Source: Clostridia bacterium (lineage in GTDB: Bacteria; Bacillota; Clostridia; Oscillospirales; Acutalibacteraceae). Taken from it: a stretch of DNA of 64,000 nt. Position 1 is the stretch's first letter; the number at the start of each line of letters is the position of its first letter. Positions 8,394-16,829 of the stretch are shown here, piece by piece. Location of the stretch: contig JAFQBE010000019.1 in NCBI GenBank assembly GCA_017416765.1, forward strand, positions 1 to 64,000, read 5' to 3'. Both the position numbers and the translations under genes were made by a program. The notes under the pieces were generated by a model. The model saw only the letters and a list, made by a program, of their open reading frames with translations, was not told where the DNA came from and made no database searches.

Positions 8394-8819
8394 TTATAAA
8401 TTAAGTATCTTTTCAATCGCTTCAATATATCCGTCAAAGCCTTTACCTTTAATTGTGGCAATGCAGCCTTGGCGGATATAAGAAATCTTGCGGAAATCTT
8501 CTCTTTCGTCAGGGTCGGAAATATGCACTTCAACCGTAGGGATTCCTACGGTTTTTACCGCGTCAAGCAGGGCAACGCTTGTGTGGGTATATGCGCCGGG
8601 GTTGATAACAATACCGTCTGCATTGCCGTAAGCTTGTTGAATTCTGTCAACAAGGCAGCCTTCATGGTTGGATTGATAAAAATCAACCTGAATATTTTTC
8701 CCTTCACAGTATTCGGAAATCATGTCGCACAAATCAGCATAGGTTTTGCTGCCGTAAATGTGCGGCTCTCGGATACCGAGCATATTTAAATTAGGACCGT
8801 TAATTACAAGAATTTTCAT
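8394..8819 (-). CDS. aroQ: 3-dehydroquinate dehydratase, type II
   Basis: Third step of the shikimate pathway (3-dehydroquinate to 3-dehydroshikimate), dodecameric type II family. Motifs in order: GPNLNMLGIREPHIYG with the catalytic tyrosine, YQSNHEGCLVDRI, NPGAYTHTSVAL and VEVHISDPDERE. 141 aa is the normal length. Last gene of the aromatic operon; its ATG overlaps the TGA of the aroE-aroK gene (ATGA), indicating translational coupling. Confidence 0.96.
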   Translation of the reverse strand: MKILVINGPNLNMLGIREPHIYGSKTYADLCDMISEYCEGKNIQVDFYQSNHEGCLVDRIQQAYGNADGIVINPGAYTHTSVALLDAVKTVGIPTVEVHISDPDEREDFRKISYIRQGCIATIKGKGFDGYIEAIEKILNL

Positions 8820-10045
8820 TTTAAATCAAGCCCTTTCATCATTCTTTCAACCGTTATTACGGGGTCCGAAGCAACCTCAACAGTAAAATCACTTACAGCC
8901 TTATAATGCGGCAAACGCGCCTCATACATTTCGTTTAGCTTGCCCGATTTGCTCAATGGTCTGCCGTCGGTTGCAAGAGTATTTATATCGCGGTGTAAAA
9001 ATACAACGGTTGCATTTTGGCGGAGCGCTGTTTTATTTTCGCTTTTTAATATTGCACCGCCGCCTGTTGCAATTATTTTACCGCTCATTTTACCGGCAGC
9101 TGCAACCGCCTGTGCTTCTGCATTGCGGAAATATTCTTCGCCCATTTCTTCAAAAATCTGCGGAATGGGCTTTTTTTCATTTCCTTCAATTAAAATATCC
9201 GTGTCAACAAAATCTCTGCCAAGCTTTTGGGCGAGCAGCTTTCCTGCGGTTGATTTGCCGCAGCCCGGCATACCGACAAGCACAATGTTTTTCATCTGCT
9301 TTTCAAGTGCGGATAAAACTTCAAGCGTTTTGCCGCTTTCATATTTGTTACCTGTAAAATTTTCAGCTGCTTTTACAGCTTGTGCGCAAAGCATTATCAG
9401 CCCGTTTGCTTGCGGAATACCGAGGTTTTCCGCATCAAGCAGAAACTGTGTTTTTGACGGATTGTAAATCAGGTCTGCAACACCTTTGCAGTTTTTGAAA
9501 AGCGATAAATCAATAAGCCTTTCGCCGTTATTGGGGTACATTCCCACAGGTGTGGTATTTATAATATAATCTGCATCGGCATGCTTTGAAATATTATTGT
9601 AATTATCGGTTGGGCTTGAGCGGGATATAACAGTAACTTCTTTTGCTTTTCTGTCGTGGCATACGCATACGACCGTTTTGCTTGCACCGCCGTTACCGAG
9701 TACAAGCACCTTTTGGTTTTCAATATTGAATCCGTTGCTGTCAAGCAAAAATGAAAAGCCGTAGTAATCGGTGTTGTCGCCGAAAAGTGTGCCGTCAGGC
9801 AGACGGGTAACCGTGTTGACCGAGCCGATTTTTTTTGCTGCATCGGAAAGGCTTGACATATACGGCACAACAGTTTCTTTGTACGGTATTGTTACATTTA
9901 TTCCGTCAAATTCGCCCGATTTCATGAAGCTGTCAATTTCATGGGGCTCTTTTTCATAAAGCGGATATTCATAATCGCCTAAAAATTTATGAATCTGCGG
10001 CGAATAGCTGTGGCCGAGCTTGCGGCCGAGTAGTCCGAAACGCAT
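8816..10045 (-). CDS. Bifunctional shikimate dehydrogenase / shikimate kinase (AroE-AroK fusion)
   Basis: 409 aa fusion covering two consecutive shikimate steps. Residues 1-245 are AroE: SYSPQIHKF substrate site, NVTIPYKE with catalytic Lys56, GDNTDYYG, the dinucleotide-binding VLGNGGASK (about 116-123) and NTTPVGMYP. From Met251 an AroK domain begins: P-loop GMPGCGKST (258-266), VDTDILIE and ATGGGAIL. The frame is continuous across the joint. The ATG at 10045 is chosen because MRFGLLGRKLGHS is the canonical AroE beginning and AAAGAGAG precedes it; the open frame upstream overlaps pheA. It follows pheA by 16 nt and overlaps aroQ by 4 nt. The kinase lid region (TDGRPLSK) is present. Confidence 0.94.
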   Translation of the reverse strand: MRFGLLGRKLGHSYSPQIHKFLGDYEYPLYEKEPHEIDSFMKSGEFDGINVTIPYKETVVPYMSSLSDAAKKIGSVNTVTRLPDGTLFGDNTDYYGFSFLLDSNGFNIENQKVLVLGNGGASKTVVCVCHDRKAKEVTVISRSSPTDNYNNISKHADADYIINTTPVGMYPNNGERLIDLSLFKNCKGVADLIYNPSKTQFLLDAENLGIPQANGLIMLCAQAVKAAENFTGNKYESGKTLEVLSALEKQMKNIVLVGMPGCGKSTAGKLLAQKLGRDFVDTDILIEGNEKKPIPQIFEEMGEEYFRNAEAQAVAAAGKMSGKIIATGGGAILKSENKTALRQNATVVFLHRDINTLATDGRPLSKSGKLNEMYEARLPHYKAVSDFTVEVASDPVITVERMMKGLDLK

Positions 10046-10061
10046 GGTAAACTCTCTTTTC

Positions 10062-11204
10062 TTAAACTGTTTCCGAATAGCTTCCGAGGTATGTAAAATT
10101 ATCAAGCTCATTTTCAAGCTCGCAAACAAGCTGCTTTAATTCGGGGGAATATACGGAAGTGTTTACATCAAAATAGAACATAAATTCAAAATCGCTGCCC
10201 GGAATAGGACGGCTTTCAAGCTTCGTAAGGTTAATGTTGTGCGCATAAAAGCGTGAAATAATTTTGTAAAGTGAACCGGGCTTATGCGGTAAGATAAGCA
10301 TGAAGCTGGTGCGGTCTGCACCGGGGTATATTTCCGGCTTTTTGGATATGCATATAAAGCGTGTATAGTTGCTGCCCTTGTTCTGTACTGCGCGCTTCAA
10401 TACGCTCAGACCGTACAGTGCGGCACATTCCGAAGAACCGAGTGCGGCAATATCGTTGCGGTCGCTTTCTGCAACGGCCTTCGCTGCAAGGGCTGTATTG
10501 GCATATGCCGTTACCTTTACGCCGTTTAATGAATTAATAAAGTCACTTGATTGGTTGAGAGCCTGCTCGTGTGAGATTATCTCTTTTATATCTTCAAGCT
10601 TTGTACCGGGCTTTACAAGCAGACAATGGTTAATCTGTACCCTTGTGCTGCGCACAATATAAAAGCTGTGCTTAATCATTAAATCGTATATGCTGTTCAC
10701 CGAACCTGCTGTGCTGTTTTCAATCGGCAGCACACCGTAGCGGCAAAGCCCCGATTCAACGGCATTGAACACACCCTCAAAAGAGCTGTTATACATAATA
10801 TTCGGCAAACTGAACAGCTTGTTGCAGGCAACCTGCGCATATGCGCCCTCTGTACCCTGACAGGCAACCGTTGCCTTTTCGGGGAAGGTAAGCTCCGTTT
10901 CGTTAATTGCTGTGTTTATTATGCTTTCGTATTTTGATTCAGGCAAAAGCAGCTTGCTCTGATAAGAGCGTGAAAGCTCCATAAGCAGTGAAAACCAGAC
11001 CCTTGCGGCAGATTCGTGTTCTTCGCCGGTCAGCTCCGAAATGCGAAGCAGTAAATCGCGTTCGCGGTGCGGGTCATAAATTTTCATGCCGGTGTTTCTT
11101 TTATATTCTGCAACACAAGCAGCTTTTTCCATTCTTTCCTTAAAAAGGTTTACAAGCTGTGTGTCAATACTGTCTATTTCTTTTCTGAGTTCCTGAATAT
11201 CCAT
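10062..11204 (-). CDS. pheA: P-protein: chorismate mutase / prephenate dehydratase
   Basis: Phenylalanine branch enzyme: chorismate to prephenate, then to phenylpyruvate. Residues 1-85 are an AroQ-class chorismate mutase (IDSIDTQLVNLFKERM, and DPHRE around residue 45). Residues 105-280 are prephenate dehydratase (ACQGTEGAYAQ, GVLPIENSTAGSVN, and TRFICISK with the conserved T-R-F). The C-terminal ACT domain contains HKPGSLYKII and LESRPIPGSDFEFMFY, the usual Phe-binding site, so feedback inhibition by phenylalanine is expected. 380 aa is full length. It sits 10 nt after aroC in the operon. Confidence 0.96.
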   Translation of the reverse strand: MDIQELRKEIDSIDTQLVNLFKERMEKAACVAEYKRNTGMKIYDPHRERDLLLRISELTGEEHESAARVWFSLLMELSRSYQSKLLLPESKYESIINTAINETELTFPEKATVACQGTEGAYAQVACNKLFSLPNIMYNSSFEGVFNAVESGLCRYGVLPIENSTAGSVNSIYDLMIKHSFYIVRSTRVQINHCLLVKPGTKLEDIKEIISHEQALNQSSDFINSLNGVKVTAYANTALAAKAVAESDRNDIAALGSSECAALYGLSVLKRAVQNKGSNYTRFICISKKPEIYPGADRTSFMLILPHKPGSLYKIISRFYAHNINLTKLESRPIPGSDFEFMFYFDVNTSVYSPELKQLVCELENELDNFTYLGSYSETV

Positions 11205-11214
11205 AATACATTCC

Positions 11215-12312
11215 TTACTTGTTGTCTTTCATTCGGCTTATCATAAGGTCAGCTATTGCAAATGCTGCCGCAGCTTCAACTACGGGTACGGCGCGCTTTA
11301 CAATGCAGGGGTCATGCCTGCCGACTATGTTAAGCTGGTAGTTTTCATTTTTATCAATTGATACTGTGTTCTGCGTTTTTGCTATTGAAGGGGTGGGCTT
11401 GAATGCAGCCTTAAAAACAAGGGGCATAGCGTTTGAAATACCGCCGAGTATACCGCCGCAGTTGTTTGTGCGCGTTTTTATTTCGCCGTTTTCGTCAATA
11501 TAAAATTCGTCGTTGTTTTCGCTTCCGAAAAGGTTGGCGCTTTCAAAGCCCAAGCCGAATTCGATGCCCTTTACCGCAGGAATACCAAAAATAACCTGAG
11601 ATAATTTGCTTTCAAGTCCGCCGAATATCGGTTCACCTATACCAACAGGCAAACCAACTGCGGCACATTCAACCGTACCGCCTACGGAATCGCAGTCCAT
11701 TCGTGCAGCATTGATTTCCGCTTTCATTTTTTCTGCCGCTTCGTCATCAATGCAGGGAAAATCCTTTTGCTTTATTGCGTTCAGTTCATTTGATTTGACA
11801 TTTACAGCATCAATTTTTTTGTCTTCAATACCGTGTACCGAAGAAATGTGCGCACCTATCGTTATGCCCTTTTTTTCAAGCCATTGCAGACATATGCCGC
11901 CCGCTATGCAAAGCGGCGCTGTAAGCCTGCCTGAAAAGTGTCCGCCGCCTGCAATATCGTGCGAATCGCCGTATTTCATTCTGGCTGTGTAGTCAGCGTG
12001 TCCGGGGCGCGGATGCTCAAAAAGCTCTGAATAATCCTTTGAACGCTGGTCTTTATTGTAAATAACCGCTGTTATCGGCGCTCCGTTGGTTTTACAGTCA
12101 GTTAAGCCTGATAAAAATTCAACCTTGTCTGCTTCCTTGCGCTGAGTGGAAAATTTATCGTTTCCGGGTGCGCGCCTTGCCATAAATTCGGCAAGATTTT
12201 CTTTATCAATTTCAAAGCCGCAGGGAAAACCGTCTATGGTTACACCTATGGCAGGGGAGTGTGACTGGCCGAAAATGGTTATTTTAATGTTTTCACCAAT
12301 TGTGGATGCCAT
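11215..12312 (-). CDS. aroC: Chorismate synthase
   Basis: Last step to chorismate (EPSP to chorismate), needing reduced FMN. Motifs in order: FGQSHSPAIGVTIDGFP near the N-terminus, RRAPGNDKFSTQRKE, PRPGHADYTARMKYG, AGGGHFSGRLTA and the C-terminal GRHDPCIVKRAVPV. 365 aa is normal. GGAGG lies 6 nt before the ATG. It sits 12 nt after aroA. No flavin reductase domain is fused; the separate flavin reductase-like gene at 40664 is unlinked. Confidence 0.97.
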   Translation of the reverse strand: MASTIGENIKITIFGQSHSPAIGVTIDGFPCGFEIDKENLAEFMARRAPGNDKFSTQRKEADKVEFLSGLTDCKTNGAPITAVIYNKDQRSKDYSELFEHPRPGHADYTARMKYGDSHDIAGGGHFSGRLTAPLCIAGGICLQWLEKKGITIGAHISSVHGIEDKKIDAVNVKSNELNAIKQKDFPCIDDEAAEKMKAEINAARMDCDSVGGTVECAAVGLPVGIGEPIFGGLESKLSQVIFGIPAVKGIEFGLGFESANLFGSENNDEFYIDENGEIKTRTNNCGGILGGISNAMPLVFKAAFKPTPSIAKTQNTVSIDKNENYQLNIVGRHDPCIVKRAVPVVEAAAAFAIADLMISRMKDNK

Positions 12313-12324
12313 AATATGCCTCCG

Positions 12325-13533
12325 TTAAATTAAGTTTACTTTACCGCCGAGTTTTTTGTACTCTTCAAAAAAAGTCGGGTAGGATTTGTTTACTGCTTCA
12401 CAGCCGTTTATTACCGTTTCGTTTTCGCAGGCACTTGCAGCAATTGCTGCCGCCATGACAATACGGTGGTCGTTAAATGAATCAACCGTACCGCCTATTA
12501 ATTTCCCTGTGCCGTAAACTGTCAGACTGTCATCGTCCGCTACAGCGTTACCGCCCAAATCGTTAATCAGCTTTGCTGTGGAAACAAGCCGGTCACTTTC
12601 TTTGATTTTTAGCCTTGCCGCATTTGCAAATACAGTTTTGCCGCTTGTAAAACAGGCTGTTACTGCAAGTACAGGCACTAAATCCGGTATGTTTCCGACA
12701 TCAAATGCATCTTTTTTACCGAAATCCTTTATAATTTCTGTTACAGCTTTATCACCCTGTGTTGAAGTATCTGTCAAGTTTAAACACTTTACATTGTTTC
12801 CTTGGATTGCATCGGCACAAATAAAGAACGCTCCGTTTGACCAATCACCTTCAACAGTATAAATTTCGGGTGAAATGTAACCGTTATTTTCAAAAACCGT
12901 AATTTTATTATCAACAAAATCTGTCTTAATTCCAAAGGTTGAAAGCACATCAAGAGTCATCTGAATATATGGTCTTGACTGTATCTCGCCAAGTATTGTA
13001 ACCGTTGATTTTGCGTGGGTTTGGGGCAGTGCTAACAGCAGACCGCTGATGAACTGCGAGCTTACCGAGCCGTCTATTATGTAGTCACCTGCGGTAAGCT
13101 TACCGCATACCGTTAACGGCAACCTTTCGCTGCTGATGCTGCAGCCGTGGGCAGTCAGAGCATTGCACAGCTCCGATATGGGTCTTTGCGGTAATCTGCC
13201 CTCACCGTAAAGTGAGAAGCCTTTACAAACTGATGCAGCAACAGGCAGCATGAACCGCAGGGTTGAACCGCTTTCATGGCAGTTTAGCACAGCATTTTCA
13301 TTGGGCTTTGTTATCGGTTTTACCAAAAAGCCGTTTTCGGTTCGTGTTATGTGAGCACCGAGCTGTCTTAAACACTCTGCTGTAGCATCAATGTCAACCG
13401 AGGTTGTGGTGCAGAGTATATCTGTGGGCTTATCCGCAAAGGCGGCGCAGATTAATGCGCGGTGTGCCATTGATTTTGATGCGGGTGCTGCAACAGTACC
13501 GCAAAGCAACGAAGGTTTGATAATTGCTTTCAT
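12325..13533 (-). CDS. aroA: 3-phosphoshikimate 1-carboxyvinyltransferase (EPSP synthase)
   Basis: Joins shikimate-3-phosphate with PEP to give EPSP. Two inside-out alpha/beta domains. Motifs: APASKSMAHRALICAA near the N-terminus with the substrate-binding lysine and serine, ESGSTLRFMLP, VSSQFISGLLLALP, and the C-terminal KESDRL and DHRIVMAAAIAA. 402 aa. It starts 6 nt after the aroB stop, so translation is probably coupled. The PEP-site segment reads ESGSTLRF, without the LGNAG pattern of class I enzymes, which fits the class II-like Firmicute type. Confidence 0.96.
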   Translation of the reverse strand: MKAIIKPSLLCGTVAAPASKSMAHRALICAAFADKPTDILCTTTSVDIDATAECLRQLGAHITRTENGFLVKPITKPNENAVLNCHESGSTLRFMLPVAASVCKGFSLYGEGRLPQRPISELCNALTAHGCSISSERLPLTVCGKLTAGDYIIDGSVSSQFISGLLLALPQTHAKSTVTILGEIQSRPYIQMTLDVLSTFGIKTDFVDNKITVFENNGYISPEIYTVEGDWSNGAFFICADAIQGNNVKCLNLTDTSTQGDKAVTEIIKDFGKKDAFDVGNIPDLVPVLAVTACFTSGKTVFANAARLKIKESDRLVSTAKLINDLGGNAVADDDSLTVYGTGKLIGGTVDSFNDHRIVMAAAIAASACENETVINGCEAVNKSYPTFFEEYKKLGGKVNLI

Positions 13534-13539
13534 GTTTTA

Positions 13540-14589
13540 TCACTTCAATCCGAGCGTAATTATTTCTTTCAGTTTATTGTAATCGCATTTTTCAAGCTTG
13601 CTTTTACCCTTTGCCGTAGGCAGTACAAGGGTGATAGTGCCGTGCGCATTCTTTTTATCTTTTAGCGTTACATTGTATACTTCTTCTATGTCGTACGGAC
13701 AAACATGGGGCAGGTTGTATTTTTCCAGCAGAGGCAGTAATACATCAAGAACTTCGCTTGGGCAAACTCCCTTTGCTGTACAAGCCTTTGTTATAACCGC
13801 CATTCCAATTGCAACTGCGCTTCCGTGCGGAGTTTTGTAACCGCTCAATGCTTCAACGGCGTGTGCAACGGTATGACCGAAATTCAGAAACATTCTTTCG
13901 CCTTTGTCGAATTCGTCTGCCTCAACAACTCTTGCCTTTATTTCAACACAGCGCGCAATAATTTCTTCGATATCTGCGTTGCCTTCTGTAAGAATGTCAA
14001 GCAATTCTTTGTTGCAGAACATTCCGTATTTTATAACCTCTGCCATGCCGTTTGAAAATTCTTCATCGGGCAGAGTGTCAAGCGTTTTAGTATCGCAAAG
14101 CACAAGCTTCGGCTGATAGAAAGCGCCTGCAAGGTTTTTGCCTGCATCAAGGTCTATTGCCGTTTTGCCGCCTACGGAGGAATCAACCGCCGCTAAAAGG
14201 GTAGTAGGAAGCTGAATAAAATTCGTGCCGCGCATATATACCGCCGCCGCAAAGCCGCAAAGGTCGCCGACCACACCGCCGCCGAGCGCAACAAAGGTGT
14301 CTGTACGGCTGAGTGCGTTTTCCGCGGCAAAGTTGAGTATTGCAATAAGATTTTCTGCCGATTTTGATTCTTCACCGTGTGGTATCACAAAGCTGAGAAC
14401 CTCAAAGCCCGCGCTTTCAAACGAAAGCTTTACTTTTTCAATATAAAGTGCGGCTACATTATCATCGCTTATTATAAGTATTCTGCCGTCAAGCCCGAGT
14501 GCTTTTGCTTCTTCACCTGCATTGTTGATTATACCGTTGCCGATTTTAACGGTATAGGGCTTTCCTGTTTTAACTTCAATCTTTATCAT
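13540..14589 (-). CDS. aroB: 3-dehydroquinate synthase
   Basis: Second shikimate step, converting DAHP to 3-dehydroquinate with bound NAD and zinc. Visible are the NAD loop LGGGVVGDLCGFAAA, SSVGGKTAIDL, the zinc ligand regions MAEVIKYG, NFGHTVAHAVE and TPHGSAVAIGM, and a C-terminal DKK. 349 aa from the ATG at 14589; a TTG at 14598 in frame would add three residues. Either start lies inside the 3' end of tyrA, so the genes overlap and are likely coupled. Confidence 0.96.
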   Translation of the reverse strand: MIKIEVKTGKPYTVKIGNGIINNAGEEAKALGLDGRILIISDDNVAALYIEKVKLSFESAGFEVLSFVIPHGEESKSAENLIAILNFAAENALSRTDTFVALGGGVVGDLCGFAAAVYMRGTNFIQLPTTLLAAVDSSVGGKTAIDLDAGKNLAGAFYQPKLVLCDTKTLDTLPDEEFSNGMAEVIKYGMFCNKELLDILTEGNADIEEIIARCVEIKARVVEADEFDKGERMFLNFGHTVAHAVEALSGYKTPHGSAVAIGMAVITKACTAKGVCPSEVLDVLLPLLEKYNLPHVCPYDIEEVYNVTLKDKKNAHGTITLVLPTAKGKSKLEKCDYNKLKEIITLGLK

Positions 14590-15418
14590 CGCTGTCAACT
14601 GCTTCCTTCATCAGCCTGCCTTCACGCAGCAGACTTCGGATTTTTTCTTCATCGCGTACTTTGAGTGCATCGCTGTACTTCTGTAAATTTTCAACCATAA
14701 GGTCAATTTCGGTAACAAGGTTTTCAGAGTTTTCAAGGAAAAGCTCGGTCCACATATTTTCATTAAGCCATGCAACACGGGTTAAATCCTTGTAACTGCC
14801 TGCGGAAAAGCCCTTGTGTACCTTTGAACGCGGGCTTTTGACATATGCGTTTGATACAACATGAGCCAGCTGTGAGGTGTATGCTATATTTACATCGTGT
14901 ACCTGCGCTGTGGAAACCGTAACCGTGCCGAAACCGGCTTTGAGAAGCACATCGCGCAAATCCGCAAGCAAGTGCATATCCTCGTTTTCTTTAGGTACAA
15001 GTATCATTGTTGCACCGTCGAAAAGTGTTTCCTTAGAATTTTTAAGTCCGGAAAACTGAGTGCCTGCCATTGGATGTCCGCCGACAAAATGAAAGCCGTT
15101 TTCTTCTGCCAGCCTGAAGCACGGTGGACAGACGGTAGCTTTGGTGCCGCAAAGGTCAACCACTACAGCGCCCTTTTTTACTTTAGCGGATATCTCATTT
15201 ACATAGTTTACCACAGCCTGTGGGTAAAGTGCAACGAAAATATAATCACATTCTTTAATTGTTTCGTCGTTCAATGTTCCGTCGGTAATTCCTGCCATAA
15301 CCGCGTAGTCAGAAACGGCTGCGTTTATATCGTAGCCGAATACGGTTTCGTTTGCGCGTTTAAAGGCTTTTGCAAGCGAACCGCCTATGAGTCCCAGACC
15401 GCAGATTCCTATTTTCAT
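14576..15418 (-). CDS. tyrA: Prephenate dehydrogenase
   Basis: Tyrosine branch enzyme, oxidative decarboxylation of prephenate to 4-hydroxyphenylpyruvate. The N-terminal Rossmann motif GLGLIGGSLAKAFKR is at residues 6-20, followed by GGHPMAGTQFSG (catalytic histidine region), TSQLAHVVSNA and the helical C-terminal dimer domain. 280 aa, without the C-terminal ACT domain seen in many Bacillus TyrA proteins, so product control may rest on DAHP synthase and on the leader attenuator. AAAGGAG precedes the ATG. It is the second gene of the operon. Confidence 0.95.
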   Translation of the reverse strand: MKIGICGLGLIGGSLAKAFKRANETVFGYDINAAVSDYAVMAGITDGTLNDETIKECDYIFVALYPQAVVNYVNEISAKVKKGAVVVDLCGTKATVCPPCFRLAEENGFHFVGGHPMAGTQFSGLKNSKETLFDGATMILVPKENEDMHLLADLRDVLLKAGFGTVTVSTAQVHDVNIAYTSQLAHVVSNAYVKSPRSKVHKGFSAGSYKDLTRVAWLNENMWTELFLENSENLVTEIDLMVENLQKYSDALKVRDEEKIRSLLREGRLMKEAVDSDDKD

Positions 15419-15442
15419 GGCACATTTTCTCCTTTTGTTTTT

Positions 15443-16453
15443 TTAGTCAAGTTCTGCAACTGCTTTGCGTATTGCGAATACGCGTCTGGCAACATCGCTG
15501 AACTGTTCGGGGGTGAGTGATTGCGGACCGTCGCACAAAGCGCGCTGCGGGTCATTGTGAACCTCAATCATAAGTCCGTCTGCACCTGCGGCAGCTGCTG
15601 CCATAGCCATGGGCTTAACAAGCCTTGCTATGCCGCTTGCATGGCTGGGGTCAATAACTACGGGCAGGTGAGTCAGCTCTTTGAGCATAGGCACAGCCGA
15701 TAAATCAAGTGTGTTGCGTGTGTAGGTTTCAAAGGTGCGTATGCCTCTTTCACAAAGTATAATGTTTTCGTTGCCGCCTGCCATGATGTATTCCGCGCTC
15801 ATCAGCAGCTCCTTTAAAGTGTTTGCAAGTCCGCGCTTTAAAAGTATGGGTTTGTTTGTTCTGCCAAGCTCTTTGAGCAGTTCAAAATTCTGCATGTTGC
15901 GTGCGCCTACCTGAATAACATCAACCTTTTCAAACAGCGGCAGGTGGTGCGCGCTCATGATTTCCGTAACAATAGGCATGCCTGTTTCGGCTTTTGCTTC
16001 AAGCAGTAAATCAATGCCTTCTGCGTGAAGTCCCTGAAAATCGTAGGGTGAGGTCCTCGGCTTGAATGCACCGCCGCGCAGCAGGGTAGCGCCGCCTTGT
16101 TTTACTTTTGTTGCAACCTCAAGAATTTGCGCTTCACTTTCAACCGAGCACGGACCTGCGATAATTGCAAATTCACCGCCGCCTATTTTTACACCCGAGC
16201 AGTCAACCACTGTATCATCGGGGTGGAATTTCCTGTTTGCACTCTTGAACGGGTCAGAAATGCGCTTAACGCTTTCAACCATGTCAAGTCCTTCGATAAG
16301 GTCTGTATCTATAGCGGTTGTGTTGCCTACAAGTCCGAGTATTGTTTGGTATTCACCCTTTGAAATGTGAACAAGAACCTTCTGTTCTTCAAGCCAGCTT
16401 ATAAGGTTGTCAAGCTGTGCCTGCGTTGCGTTGCTTTTTAATACTACTACCAT
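15443..16453 (-). CDS. aroF: 3-deoxy-7-phosphoheptulonate synthase (type I-beta DAHP synthase)
   Basis: First committed step of aromatic biosynthesis (PEP plus erythrose-4-phosphate to DAHP). Residues 1-70 form the ferredoxin-like regulatory domain typical of the Thermotoga-type I-beta enzyme (QLDNLISWLEEQKV and following). The barrel follows, with IIAGPCSVES, GGAFKPRTSPYDFQG, QVGARNMQNF, LLKRGLANTLKE and VIDPSHASG. 336 aa matches this subclass. The N-terminal domain is known in relatives to bind Tyr/Phe for feedback inhibition. First gene of the operon, preceded by the 250-nt attenuator leader; AAAGG is 11 nt before the ATG. Confidence 0.96.
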   Translation of the reverse strand: MVVVLKSNATQAQLDNLISWLEEQKVLVHISKGEYQTILGLVGNTTAIDTDLIEGLDMVESVKRISDPFKSANRKFHPDDTVVDCSGVKIGGGEFAIIAGPCSVESEAQILEVATKVKQGGATLLRGGAFKPRTSPYDFQGLHAEGIDLLLEAKAETGMPIVTEIMSAHHLPLFEKVDVIQVGARNMQNFELLKELGRTNKPILLKRGLANTLKELLMSAEYIMAGGNENIILCERGIRTFETYTRNTLDLSAVPMLKELTHLPVVIDPSHASGIARLVKPMAMAAAAAGADGLMIEVHNDPQRALCDGPQSLTPEQFSDVARRVFAIRKAVAELD

Positions 16454-16470
16454 TTTCTAAACTACCTTTC

Positions 16471-16513
16471 AAAAAAATTAAGAGCCTTGCAGTGAATTTA
16501 CTGCAAAGCTCTT
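16471..16513 (-). terminator. Attenuator terminator of the aromatic operon
   Basis: On the minus strand the 14-bp stem AAGAGCTTTGCAGT (16513-16500) pairs with ACTGCAAGGCTCTT (16493-16480), with one U-G wobble and a 6-nt loop. It is followed by AATTTTTTT (to 16471). It lies between the promoter and the first structural gene, so it can only act as a conditional terminator. Its 5' arm overlaps a competing hairpin at 16503-16537. Confidence 0.88.
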
Positions 16514-16537
16514 TAAAATCGCTTTTATAAATTTGCC
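16503..16537 (-). promoter_or_regulatory. Candidate antiterminator hairpin
   Basis: By eye, minus-strand GCAAA (16536-16532) can pair with UUUGC (16507-16503), and an inner helix UAAAA-GCGA-UUUUA forms with a GNRA loop. This structure would capture the 5' arm of the attenuator terminator. AUAAAAG in its 5' half is also complementary to CUUUUAU within the Phe/Tyr codon run of the leader peptide, giving a possible 1:2 pairing. These pairings have not been energy-calculated. Confidence 0.45.
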
Positions 16538-16569
16538 TTTAAATATCGGCGCAGCAAAAATCACTTCTA

Positions 16570-16641
16570 CTATTTATTTGCGTTGAAATAAAAGTAAAAG
16601 TAAAAAAATTCGTATGCAGTTGCATTTGTTCTGCAAAGCAT
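16570..16641 (-). CDS. Phe/Tyr-rich leader peptide of the aromatic operon
   Basis: A 23-codon ORF immediately downstream of the promoter. It begins MLCRTNAT, and residues 10-19 read YEFFYFYFYF, then NANK and a TAG stop. Five Phe and four Tyr in 23 residues, eight of them consecutive, is the signature of a ribosome-stalling attenuation peptide whose codons match the two end products of the operon (pheA and tyrA). GGGAG lies 9 nt before the ATG. The peptide itself is not expected to have a function. It is too short for ordinary gene callers. Confidence 0.88.
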   Translation of the reverse strand: MLCRTNATAYEFFYFYFYFNANK

Positions 16642-16673
16642 ATTAATGCGCTCCCATATCAAAGATTGCCTGC

Positions 16674-16702
16674 ATTATACACCCGCTTTTTTCAGTTGTC
16701 AA
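16674..16702 (-). promoter_or_regulatory. Sigma-A promoter of the aromatic operon
   Basis: On the minus strand TTGACA (16697-16702) and TATAAT (16674-16679) are both perfect consensus hexamers with a 17-nt spacer. Predicted start is near 16667, giving an approximately 215-nt leader that carries the leader peptide and attenuator. Confidence 0.9.
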
Positions 16703-16760
16703 TAGTTTTTGCAAAAATAATTTTATCGCTTTTAATCGCTAAAGTTTATACAAATTCCTA

Positions 16761-16789
16761 TTGCAAAATGTATTTATTTTTGTTAATAT
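16761..16789 (+). promoter_or_regulatory. Probable promoter for the PHP gene
   Basis: TTGCAA (16761-16766), 17-nt spacer, TAATAT (16784-16789). It is divergent from the aromatic operon promoter, with about 60 nt between the two -35 elements. Confidence 0.55.
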
Positions 16790-16829
16790 AAATAATTGAA
16801 TTTATATTATTTTAGCGGGAGTGACGGCT

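Noticed and set aside
16454..16680. T-box riboswitch in the aromatic operon leader
   Set aside because: No T-box consensus bulge and no anti-terminator of that type. The Phe/Tyr-rich ORF explains the leader better.
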